Shown piece after piece: positions 1-9,362 of a DNA stretch of 64,000 bases. The position numbers and the translations under genes were made by a program. Origin of the DNA: Sphingomonas sp. (GTDB lineage: Bacteria; Pseudomonadota; Alphaproteobacteria; Sphingomonadales; Sphingomonadaceae); NCBI RefSeq assembly GCF_013816785.1, contig NZ_JACDDV010000002.1, forward strand, positions 1 through 64,000, given 5' to 3'. The notes beneath the pieces are model-generated. The model searched no databases, was not told where the DNA came from, and saw nothing but the letters and a program-made list of their open reading frames with translations. The number at the start of each line of letters is the position of its first letter. Position 1 is the first letter of the stretch.

Positions 1-3
1 GCG

Positions 4-1089
4 ATGCTCACCAAGGAATTGCGCGCCGATCTGGGTGTGATGATTTCGGCTAGCCACAACCCGTTCGCCGACAATGGCATCAAGCTGTTTGGCCCCGACG
101 GCTATAAGCTCAGCGACGATGACGAGATGGCGATCGAGGCGCGCCTGGAGTCCCCGTCGAAGCTGGTCGATGCTGAAAAGATCGGCCGCGCCAAGCGGAT
201 CGACGACGCGCGGGGGCGCTATATCCATTTCGCCAAGTCGACCTTTCCCGAGACTCTCAGGCTCGACGGGCTCAAGGTGGTGATCGATTGCGCCAATGGT
301 GCCGCCTATCAGGTCGCTCCGGAGGCGCTGTGGGAACTGGGCGCCGAAGTGGTCGCGCTGGGCACCAGCCCCAACGGCACGAACATCAACGATGGCTGCG
401 GGTCGACCTCGCCCGATATTCTGAGCGAGACGGTGGTGGCTTCGGGCGCCGACCTGGGGCTGGCGCTCGATGGCGACGCGGACCGGTTGATTGTCGCGGA
501 CGAAAAGGGGCGGCTGGTCGACGGCGACCAGCTGATGGCGTTGATCGCGCTGGCCCAACATCGACGCGGGACGCTCACGGGTGGGGCCCTGGTGGCGACG
601 GTGATGTCCAACCTCGGGCTCGAGCGGAAGCTGGCCGACGAGGGTGTGGGCATGCACCGCACCAAGGTCGGCGACCGTCATGTGCTCGAGGCCATGCGTC
701 GGCTGGGCTGCAACGTCGGCGGCGAGCAGTCGGGGCACATCATCCTGACCGACCATGCGACCACCGGGGATGGGCTGGTCGCGGGCTTGCAGATCCTCGC
801 CGCGCTGGTCGAGAGCGGCAAGGCGGCGAGCGAGGTGCTGCACATGTTCGATCCGGTGCCGCAGCTGCTGAAGAATGTTCGCTATGCCGGCGGGCGGCCG
901 TTAATGGATGAGACGGTCAAGGCGGTCATCGCCGAGGCCGAGGCCGAACTCGACGGGCGCGGGCGGCTGGTGATCCGCAAGTCGGGGACCGAACCGCTGA
1001 TCCGGGTGATGGCCGAGGGCGACGATCCCAAGCTTGTAAAGAAGCTGGTCGACCGCATTTGCGATGCAGTGAGCGAGGCGGCGACCTGA
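4..1089 (+). CDS. glmM: Phosphoglucosamine mutase, 5' part cut by window edge
   Basis: Phosphohexomutase motifs: [16 protein letters not shown] (active Ser loop), DGDADR (metal loop), [19 protein letters not shown]. Confidence 0.95.
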   Translation: MLTKELRADLGVMISASHNPFADNGIKLFGPDGYKLSDDDEMAIEARLESPSKLVDAEKIGRAKRIDDARGRYIHFAKSTFPETLRLDGLKVVIDCANGAAYQVAPEALWELGAEVVALGTSPNGTNINDGCGSTSPDILSETVVASGADLGLALDGDADRLIVADEKGRLVDGDQLMALIALAQHRRGTLTGGALVATVMSNLGLERKLADEGVGMHRTKVGDRHVLEAMRRLGCNVGGEQSGHIILTDHATTGDGLVAGLQILAALVESGKAASEVLHMFDPVPQLLKNVRYAGGRPLMDETVKAVIAEAEAELDGRGRLVIRKSGTEPLIRVMAEGDDPKLVKKLVDRICDAVSEAAT

Positions 1090-1195
1090 TGCTTGAGATG
1101 CAGCCCGATTGCGAGAAGCGCGGGATCGACCGCCCGGCGCGATCGGGCGCCAATCTGAAGTGGCATCCAGCCTCGACAATCCGGAAACATCAAGG

Positions 1196-2362
1196 ATGAG
1201 CACGGTCCGCGTCCTTGCCATCGCCGGGTCGGATTCAGGAGGCGGCGCGGGCATCCAGGCCGACATCAAGACCATCACCATGCTCGGCGGCCATGCGATG
1301 ACGGCGGTCACCGCGATCACCGCCCAGAACACCGAAGGGGTAAGCGCGGTCCATGCGGTGCCGACCGAGATCGTGCTGGCGCAGATCGACGCGGTGGTCG
1401 GCGATATCGGAGTCGACGCGGTCAAGATCGGGATGATCGGATCGCCGTTCACCGCGCTCCACATCGCGGCGAAGCTGGAAGCGCTCGCGGTGCCGGTGGT
1501 GTTCGATCCGGTGATGACCGCGACCAGCGGCGCCAACCTGGCCGACGAAGCGACCATCGCCGCGTTCGGCAGGCTGATGGACGTATCGACCATCGTCACG
1601 CCCAACCTGCCCGAACTGCGCCGCTTGACGAGCGAAGAGGATGAAGTCGCGGCGGCGTTGCAGCTGGTCTCGAAACATCGCTGCGCGGTGCTGATCAAGG
1701 GTGGTCATGAGGAAGGCGACGCGCTCGCCGACGCGCTGATCGAGGAAGATAATATGACCAGCTGGCAGGGCCAACGGATCGACACCACCAGCACTCATGG
1801 CACCGGCTGCACGCTAGCCAGCGCAATTGCCTATTATCTCGGCCGCGGGCTCGGCCTTGCCCAGTCGGTCGAGCGGGCGCGGCTGTTCGTGCGCATGGCG
1901 CTGCACGAGGCGCCGGGCCTCGGCAAGGGGCATGGGCCGCTAGGCCAGCAGGCGGTGCGGCTCGATACCGGCATGGGCCTGAGGCTCAACCAAGTGACCG
2001 TCACCGGCAACGATTATGCCAAGATGGTCAACTTTTATCGGGCGCTCGGCCTCAAGCAGATCATCGACAGTCCGGACAACCAATATGCCCGGTTTGAGAC
2101 CAACGGCGGGGCGACCTTCTCGGTCCAGTGCGACCCCGAGGAGACCGTGTCCGAGACCACGGCCATCTATTTCGAGTGTGATGACCTGGATGAGCGGGTC
2201 GAGCGGCTGGCGCGATCGGGCATCCCATTCGAGCACGGCCCGCGCGGCCAGCCGTGGATGTGGCGCGAAGCTCGACTGCGCGACCCTTCAGGCAACACCA
2301 TTTTCCTTTATCGCGCGGGCGAGGCGAGACGCTACCCGCCGTGGCGAATCGCTGACGCCTGA
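1196..2362 (+). CDS. thiD: Hydroxymethylpyrimidine (phosphate) kinase fused to a C-terminal VOC/glyoxalase-like domain
   Basis: N-terminal AIAGSDSGGGAGIQADIKT, THGTGCTLASA typical of ThiD; C-terminal ~125 aa (VTVTGNDYAKMVNFYRALGLKQI...FSVQC...LRDPSGNTIFLY) is VOC-like. Start taken as ATG 1196 (MSTVRVLAIAGSD) rather than the longer ORF start. Confidence 0.9.
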   Translation: MSTVRVLAIAGSDSGGGAGIQADIKTITMLGGHAMTAVTAITAQNTEGVSAVHAVPTEIVLAQIDAVVGDIGVDAVKIGMIGSPFTALHIAAKLEALAVPVVFDPVMTATSGANLADEATIAAFGRLMDVSTIVTPNLPELRRLTSEEDEVAAALQLVSKHRCAVLIKGGHEEGDALADALIEEDNMTSWQGQRIDTTSTHGTGCTLASAIAYYLGRGLGLAQSVERARLFVRMALHEAPGLGKGHGPLGQQAVRLDTGMGLRLNQVTVTGNDYAKMVNFYRALGLKQIIDSPDNQYARFETNGGATFSVQCDPEETVSETTAIYFECDDLDERVERLARSGIPFEHGPRGQPWMWREARLRDPSGNTIFLYRAGEARRYPPWRIADA

Positions 2363-2363
2363 T

Positions 2364-2405
2364 TTCACGCGAAGCGTGAAGCAAGAAAATAGGAACTATT
2401 TTTTT
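2364..2405 (+). terminator. Tandem hairpins with a T tract between thiD and rnhB
   Basis: TTCACGC-GAA-GCGTGAA (2364-2380) and AAAATAG-GAA-CTATTTT (2386-2402) running into seven T's. Confidence 0.6.
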
Positions 2406-2446
2406 CTGGCTTCGCCAAAGGGTGCCTTCTGGCATAGGCTGGCGCG

Positions 2447-3064
2447 ATGATTGCGGGAGTCGATGAGGCGGGGCGGGGGCCGTTGGCGGGGCCGGTGGTG
2501 GCTGCGGCGGTGGTGCTATGCGGCAAGGAGATCCGCGGGCTGGCCGACAGCAAGGTGCTGGCCGCCGCCGAGCGCACCAAGCTGGCGAAACGAATTCGGG
2601 AGCGGTGTCATGTCGGGGTTGGCCTGGCCAGCGTCGCGGAGATCGACGCGATCAACATTTTCCAGGCGACGATGCTGGCGATGGCCCGCGCGGTTGAGGC
2701 GCTGTGCGCGGTGATTGGCTGCGATCCGCTGCAGGTGCTGATCGACGGCAATCTGACCCCGCGCGGACGGCGCGAGGAATGGCGCTGGCCGGCCCGCGCG
2801 ATCGTCGGCGGCGACGCGAGGGAGCGCTGCATCTCGGCCGCGTCGATCGTCGCCAAGGTCCATCGTGACGCGCTGATGACCGCCGAGCATGAGCGGCTGC
2901 CGCACTATGGTTTCGCGCGCCACAAGGGCTATGGCACGCCCGAGCATCTCGCCGCGCTGCGCCAGCACGGGCCTTGTGAATTGCACCGCCGTAGCTTCGC
3001 GCCGGTGGCCCAGTGTCAGCTTTTCCAGGGTTTGAGTCTTTACGGCCACACCACAAGGGATTGA
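2447..3064 (+). CDS. rnhB: Ribonuclease HII
   Basis: [46 protein letters not shown] motifs. Confidence 0.95.
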   Translation: MIAGVDEAGRGPLAGPVVAAAVVLCGKEIRGLADSKVLAAAERTKLAKRIRERCHVGVGLASVAEIDAINIFQATMLAMARAVEALCAVIGCDPLQVLIDGNLTPRGRREEWRWPARAIVGGDARERCISAASIVAKVHRDALMTAEHERLPHYGFARHKGYGTPEHLAALRQHGPCELHRRSFAPVAQCQLFQGLSLYGHTTRD

Positions 3065-3101
3065 GTAAGACCCGCAGTTCCGGCCCTATATTTTGTGCCC
3101 T

Positions 3102-3185
3102 GACTCGTGGCGGATTCCGTTTGTTCTTATGCCTCCGGGGCGCCCAAACATAGCCGCGGCCTTGACCGCGACTCCCGCCTGACTC
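3102..3185. promoter_or_regulatory. Cluster of four GANTC (CcrM target) sites upstream of ccrM
   Basis: GACTC 3102-3106, GATTC 3113-3117, GACTC 3170-3174, GACTC 3181-3185, all in the rnhB-ccrM intergenic region. Confidence 0.7.
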
Positions 3186-3201
3186 ATCGGTGGAGGGATA
3201 A

Positions 3202-4359
<1,158 letters not shown>

Positions 4360-4366
4360 GCGAGCG

Positions 4367-5425
4367 ATGCGAACCCTTCTCCGCCCCACGGGCTTCGTCG
4401 ATTCGCCGTTCGGGCAGGACGGTAAAGTCGCAAGGCTGGCGGGGGGCCTAAGCTGGTTCGCGTCGGTCGAACTGGTCCACGAAGATGGCACGCGCGAACT
4501 GGTGCCTGTCGAGGGGGTCGAGGCACGGTTTGACGCGGCTATGGCGGCAGATTGGGCGCGGATCGTCGCGCCGCGCGCGCCTTTGATCATGGGCACGCGC
4601 ACGATCCGACTCGACCAGCCTCAGGTGATGGGGATCATCAACGCAACCCCCGACAGCTTTTCGGATGGCGGCGTCTATGCCGACGCGACCGCTGCGACCG
4701 AAGCCGGCGCGACGATGACAGCGCAGGGCGCCGCCCTGATCGATGTCGGGGGCGAGTCGACCCGGCCGGGCGCGAGCGAAGTATGGGAGGGCGACGAGAT
4801 CGAGCGTGTCCTGCCGGTCGTACAACAGCTCGCCGCGGGCGGCACGGCGGTGTCGATCGACACGCGCAAGTCGGGGGTTATGAGCGCGGCGATCGGCGCG
4901 GGCGCGGGGCTGGTCAACGATGTGTCGGCGCTGACCTGGGATCCGCAATCGGCGGAAGTGGTCGCCAACGCCGGCGTGGCAGTGGTGTTGATGCACCATC
5001 GGGGCGACCCGGCGACGATGCAGGACGCGCCGCGATACGACGACGTGCTGGTCGAAGTGTTCGAATGGCTCGAGGATCGGGTCGCGGCGGCGCTGGAGGC
5101 GGGAGTCGACCGCGCCAACATTCTGGTCGATCCGGGCATCGGGTTCGGAAAGTCGGTGGCCCATAATCTCGAACTGCTCAACGGTCTGGCGCTACTTCAC
5201 GGGCTGGGCTGCCCGATCGTCGTCGGCGCGAGCCGCAAGCGGATGATCGGCGCGCTGGCGGGCGAGGCGCCCGCCGACCAGCGGCTCGCCGGTAGTCTAG
5301 CGCTGGCGCTGAAGGCGGTCGAGCAAGGCGCACAGATGGTCCGTGTCCACGACGTGCCCGAGACCGTTCAGGCGCTCAAGGCGTGGCGCGGGTTGCGCGA
5401 CGCCGCCCTGACTCCGCGGGCTTGA
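4367..5425 (+). CDS. folP: Dihydropteroate synthase with N-terminal extension
   Basis: MGIINATPDSFSDGG, DVGGESTRPGA, SIDTRKSGVM, LVDPGIGFGKS, GASRKRMIG. Start set to ATG 4367. Confidence 0.93.
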   Translation: MRTLLRPTGFVDSPFGQDGKVARLAGGLSWFASVELVHEDGTRELVPVEGVEARFDAAMAADWARIVAPRAPLIMGTRTIRLDQPQVMGIINATPDSFSDGGVYADATAATEAGATMTAQGAALIDVGGESTRPGASEVWEGDEIERVLPVVQQLAAGGTAVSIDTRKSGVMSAAIGAGAGLVNDVSALTWDPQSAEVVANAGVAVVLMHHRGDPATMQDAPRYDDVLVEVFEWLEDRVAAALEAGVDRANILVDPGIGFGKSVAHNLELLNGLALLHGLGCPIVVGASRKRMIGALAGEAPADQRLAGSLALALKAVEQGAQMVRVHDVPETVQALKAWRGLRDAALTPRA

Positions 5426-6134
5426 ACACCACCACCATCGGCCCGAGGTCGGCAAAAGCGTCCATGCGGTTGTCGACCGGATCCCACAGCGAACTGACCG
5501 AGCCGTCGAAGTAGAGCGCATCGCGGACCCCGACCCGCTCGCGCATGAAGCGGGCCAGCTTGCCGAACGACACTGCATCCAGGCTGATCACGAAATGCGC
5601 TCCACCCTTATAGTCGATCCCCACCGCGTTGCGGACGAAATGCGACGCGCCATCGCGATCGATGCGCGGGTTCATCTGCCCGCCAATCAGCAACATCGGC
5701 CCCGATTGGGTCGCATATTCGATGGTGGGCGTGGGTCCGACCCGATCGCTGGTGACGGCCTCGACCGCACCATTGTCGCGCACCAGGAAAACCCCGTTGG
5801 GCATCAGATGGAAATTGCCGAATCCCTTGCGGCGGTTGATTGCGTGGACCTCACGCCCCTTCTCGACCATCAGCCCGACCGGCTTGCCGGCATCGTCGAA
5901 CATGCCGGCGTTCATGGCGAAGGCGACGTTGCCGGCACGTTCGCCGAGCGCTGCCTGGAGCGCCGCAAAGCTGCGATATCCACTATGAATTTCGATCTTG
6001 CCGCGACCAGGCTCGCAAACGGTAAAGGCGGTGCTTTCGAACCGCTCGTCGTGACAGGGAGATTTGGGGGGCGCGGGCGGGGGCGCGGTCGGCGAGCAGC
6101 CGGTCATCAGGAGCAGGAAGGGCCAGGGCCGCAT
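5376..6134 (-). CDS. Phosphodiester glycosidase (NAGPA-like) family lipoprotein
   Basis: Signal/lipobox LLLMTGC; NAGMFDDAGKPVGLMVEKGR, NLxPNGVF, LYFDGSVSSLW typical of the family. Confidence 0.75.
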   Translation of the reverse strand: MRPWPFLLLMTGCSPTAPPPAPPKSPCHDERFESTAFTVCEPGRGKIEIHSGYRSFAALQAALGERAGNVAFAMNAGMFDDAGKPVGLMVEKGREVHAINRRKGFGNFHLMPNGVFLVRDNGAVEAVTSDRVGPTPTIEYATQSGPMLLIGGQMNPRIDRDGASHFVRNAVGIDYKGGAHFVISLDAVSFGKLARFMRERVGVRDALYFDGSVSSLWDPVDNRMDAFADLGPMVVVFKPAESGRRRATRATP

Positions 6135-6152
6135 CGTGTGACCTTGGCGGCG

Positions 6153-7589
6153 TCAGGCGGCGGTGTCGATGCCCAGTTCGCCCAATTTGCGATAGAGGGT
6201 CGAGCGACCGATGCCGAGGCGGCGGGCGACTTCGGTCATGCGGCCGCGATAATGGCCGATGGCGAGGCGGATGATGTCGGCTTCGATGTCCTCGAGGCTG
6301 CGCAAATGGCCGTCCTGCCGGTAGAGCGTTACCTGCGCAGCGCCGGACATGGCGGCGTCGGCCGAAGCCTGGCCGATGTCGGTGGCGACGTCGCTGCGGC
6401 GCCCGGTGAAGCGCGATTGAACGGCGATATGCGGGAAATCATCGGCGGTCAGCGAATGGCCTTCGGTCTGCAGCGCGGACCGGAACAATACGCCGGCGAG
6501 CTGCCGGACATTTCCCGGCCAGCCGTAGCGCATCAGCACGGCCAGCGCGTCATTGCCGATCGACAGCGGGCGCATTCCCGGCTCGCTGGCGAAACGGGTG
6601 AGGAAATGGCGGGCGAGCGCAGGAATATCGCCGCTCCGCTCGCGCAGGGGCGAAAGGGTGACGGTGGTCGCCCCGATTCGATCGGCCAAGTCGGGATCGA
6701 AATCGTTGGGCAGTGGGCGGCTGGATGTGGCGATCAACCGGACATCGACCGAATTGGACCCGTTGCAACCGACCGGCCGAACTTCGCCAGTGGCCAGGAC
6801 TCGGTCAAGTTTCTGCTGCGTTTCAAGGGGCAGCGTACCGATCTCGTCAAGCAGCAGCGTGCCGCCGTCGGCCTCGACCAGCCTGCCGGTCTTTTCCGCG
6901 AAGGCACCGGGAAAGGCGCCGGGGACATGGCCGAATAGCGCCGATTCGATGGCATTGGGCGCGATCGACTTGCAGTCGAGCTGGACCAGAGGACCGCGAG
7001 CGCGAAGGCTCGCGTGATGGATCGCGCGCGCGAAAGTTTCCTTGCCGCTGCCTGGTTCACCGAAAATCAGGACGGGAAGGCGGTTGCGCGCGCCCTTCGC
7101 GGCGACCGCGAGAGCGGCGCGGAAATCGGGCGCGGCGCCGACCAGCTGATCGAGCGACAATATGGGCGCAATCTTTTCCGACAAGGGAGCAAGCTCGCCC
7201 GGCGCTCGGCGGCGATCGGCGTGCGAGGCCAGCGCGTCGAGCAGGCGTTCGGGCGCGATCGGCTTGGCAAGGTAATCGGACGCGCCGGCGCGCATCGCCT
7301 CGACCGCCAGCGCGACCGAGCCGCCGTCGGCGAGCACGATCACCGGCAGTTCGGCGCGGCACGAGCGCAGTGCCGCGATCAGCGCGGGGCTTTGGTCCGC
7401 CGCCCAACTCGACAGGACCGCGGCGCGGACTTCGCGCCCATGGGGTCCCTGGAGCAAGCCTACTGCGGTCTCGGCGCAGACGGCGCCGACTGTGCTCCAG
7501 CCCGCGCGCGAGGCGACCGACGCCAGCTGCCGCCGCTCATTTGCGTCGGCATCGACCAGCAGCAGGGACCGCAAGACTTCGTCGGGCAT
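6153..7589 (-). CDS. Sigma-54-type AAA+ transcriptional regulator with pseudo-receiver and Fis HTH
   Basis: Walker A GEPGSGKET, Walker B GGTLLLDEIG, C-terminal MTEVARRLGIGRSTLYRKL; N-terminal receiver-like fold. Start set to ATG 7589 (MPDEVLRSLLLVDAD). Confidence 0.88.
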   Translation of the reverse strand: MPDEVLRSLLLVDADANERRQLASVASRAGWSTVGAVCAETAVGLLQGPHGREVRAAVLSSWAADQSPALIAALRSCRAELPVIVLADGGSVALAVEAMRAGASDYLAKPIAPERLLDALASHADRRRAPGELAPLSEKIAPILSLDQLVGAAPDFRAALAVAAKGARNRLPVLIFGEPGSGKETFARAIHHASLRARGPLVQLDCKSIAPNAIESALFGHVPGAFPGAFAEKTGRLVEADGGTLLLDEIGTLPLETQQKLDRVLATGEVRPVGCNGSNSVDVRLIATSSRPLPNDFDPDLADRIGATTVTLSPLRERSGDIPALARHFLTRFASEPGMRPLSIGNDALAVLMRYGWPGNVRQLAGVLFRSALQTEGHSLTADDFPHIAVQSRFTGRRSDVATDIGQASADAAMSGAAQVTLYRQDGHLRSLEDIEADIIRLAIGHYRGRMTEVARRLGIGRSTLYRKLGELGIDTAA

Positions 7590-7722
7590 CGGCTTCTCCG
7601 TCCGGCAAGCATATCGACGAGGAGTAAAGGGCAGCTTAAGCACTGGCGAAAAAGGCGCTTGGGCGGCGACGGCAGGCTTGTTAAGACGCCTGCCAACGAT
7701 CGTTTCACCAAGGGAAATCGCC

Positions 7723-7872
7723 ATGGCCGCCGACGAGGCTCATCCGACCGTTACCGAAATGGATTACCCGGCGCATGAGCGCAATTATTCGGGCTTCATC
7801 AACCTGTTCAAATGGGGGACGGTCGGCGCAGCGATCATCGCTGCCATTGTCCTCTATATCATCGCCAACTAG
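7723..7872 (+). CDS. aa3-type cytochrome c oxidase subunit IV-like small membrane protein
   Basis: 49 aa: MAADEAHPTVTEMDYPAHERNYSGFINLFKWGTVGAAIIAAIVLYIIAN, resembles the bacterial COX IV small subunit; start ATG 7723. Confidence 0.75.
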   Translation: MAADEAHPTVTEMDYPAHERNYSGFINLFKWGTVGAAIIAAIVLYIIAN

Positions 7873-7881
7873 GCCGCCCGC

Positions 7882-9003
7882 TTGAAGATCGCGGTCCTCA
7901 AGGAGAGTGGCGAGGAGACGCGGGTCGCCGCCATCCCCGAAACGGTGAAGAAATTCAGCGCGCTGAGCGCCGCAATCGCGGTCGAGCAAGGGGCCGGGAC
8001 AAAGGCGTCGATCGCCGATCATGACTTCGAGACAGCGGGCGCGAGAGTCGCGCCGCGGGGCGAGGTTCTGAAAAACGCGGACATCATCCTGTGCGTGGCG
8101 GGGCCGGAGGCAGCAGCGCTGGCCAGCGCGACGCCCGGGGCGCTGCTGGTTGGGGCGCTCGACCCGGTACGGCGCGGCGCCGAGATCGCGGCATACGCCA
8201 CGGCCGGCATCGAGGCGCTGGCGATGGAATGGATGCCACGCATCACTCGCGCGCAATCGATGGACATATTGTCCTCCCAGTCGAACCTGGCAGGGTACAA
8301 GGCGGTGGTCGATGCCGCGTCCCTGTATGGACGCGCCTATCCAATGATGATGACCGCGGCCGGTACGGTCAGTCCGGCCAAGCTGTTCGTGATGGGAGTA
8401 GGGGTCGCCGGGCTGCAAGCGATCGCCACCGGGCGGCGACTCGGAGCGCAGGTCAGCGCGACCGATGTCCGTTCGGCAACACGCGAGCAGATCCAGTCAT
8501 TGGGTGCCAAGCCGATCTTCGTCGAGAATGTCGCCGGGATCGAAGGCGAAGGGCAGGGCGGCTATGCCGGCGAGACCAGCCCCGAATATCAGGCGGCGCA
8601 GGCCGAGCTGGTGTCGGGCCATATCGCTAAGCAGGACATCGTCATCACCACCGCGTTGATCCCTGGGCGGCCGGCGCCGCGGCTAATCAGCGATGCGCAG
8701 CTGGCGACGATGCGCCCCGGAAGCGTGATCGTCGACCTGGCGGCGGAGGCTGGAGGCAATGTCGAGGGCTGCGTCGCGGGCGAGACAATCGATCGCCACG
8801 GAGTGAAAATTGTCGGCGCGGTGCAACTGGCGCGCAGCCTGGCGGCCGACGCATCGGCGCTATATTCACGCAATCTGTACAATTTCCTCGCCGCCTTTTG
8901 GGACAAGGAGGCGGGCCTGGCGCTCCCCGACGAAGACGAGATTGTGAAAGCGATTCGCCTGACGCGCGCGGGCGCAGTGGTTCATGAACGAGTTCGGCCC
9001 TAG
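7882..9003 (+). CDS. pntAA: NAD(P) transhydrogenase subunit alpha part 1 (soluble domain)
   Basis: KIAVLKESGEETRVAAIPETV, GVGVAGLQAIATGRRLGAQVSATDVR; TTG start. Confidence 0.93.
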   Translation: MKIAVLKESGEETRVAAIPETVKKFSALSAAIAVEQGAGTKASIADHDFETAGARVAPRGEVLKNADIILCVAGPEAAALASATPGALLVGALDPVRRGAEIAAYATAGIEALAMEWMPRITRAQSMDILSSQSNLAGYKAVVDAASLYGRAYPMMMTAAGTVSPAKLFVMGVGVAGLQAIATGRRLGAQVSATDVRSATREQIQSLGAKPIFVENVAGIEGEGQGGYAGETSPEYQAAQAELVSGHIAKQDIVITTALIPGRPAPRLISDAQLATMRPGSVIVDLAAEAGGNVEGCVAGETIDRHGVKIVGAVQLARSLAADASALYSRNLYNFLAAFWDKEAGLALPDEDEIVKAIRLTRAGAVVHERVRP

Positions 9004-9192
9004 CCCGAGTCGCAGGCGGAAATCGGTCGCGAATTCGGCGATGCCCGGTCGATACGAAAAAGGCCCAGCGCACCCGTGACGGAGTGAGCCAAGCACAATT
9101 CAAATAGAGCGTAAACGACAAACAGCGATCTGCGCCGAACCGCAAATCGCCTTTTGTCTCAAATTGTTACCCGGCCGAGGCCGAGAAAATTG

Positions 9193-9276
9193 TTAGCCGC
9201 GACCGCCTACGCCGTCCCAGCCGCCGCCGAAGAGCCAAGTCCACAGCCCGCGGTTCGGGCGTTGAATCTTCTTCAT
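9193..9276 (-). CDS. Putative 27-aa peptide MKKIQRPNRGLWTWLFGGGWDGVGGRG
   Basis: ATG (complement of 9274-9276) preceded by AGGGGACG RBS-like sequence; lies downstream of the CHASE2-EAL gene on the same strand; not in supplied ORF list. Confidence 0.45.
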   Translation of the reverse strand: MKKIQRPNRGLWTWLFGGGWDGVGGRG

Positions 9277-9362
9277 GATCGTCCCCTGTGTTCGCACGGC
9301 CACTCATGCCGTCGACAGGGACGTTAACCTTAATCGAAATGGTTATCAAGAAATTTACCAAG

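Noticed and set aside
5595-6938. 447-aa plus-strand ORF
   Set aside because: Antisense to the glycosidase and sigma54 regulator genes; low-complexity Gly/Ala/Arg composition, no family motifs
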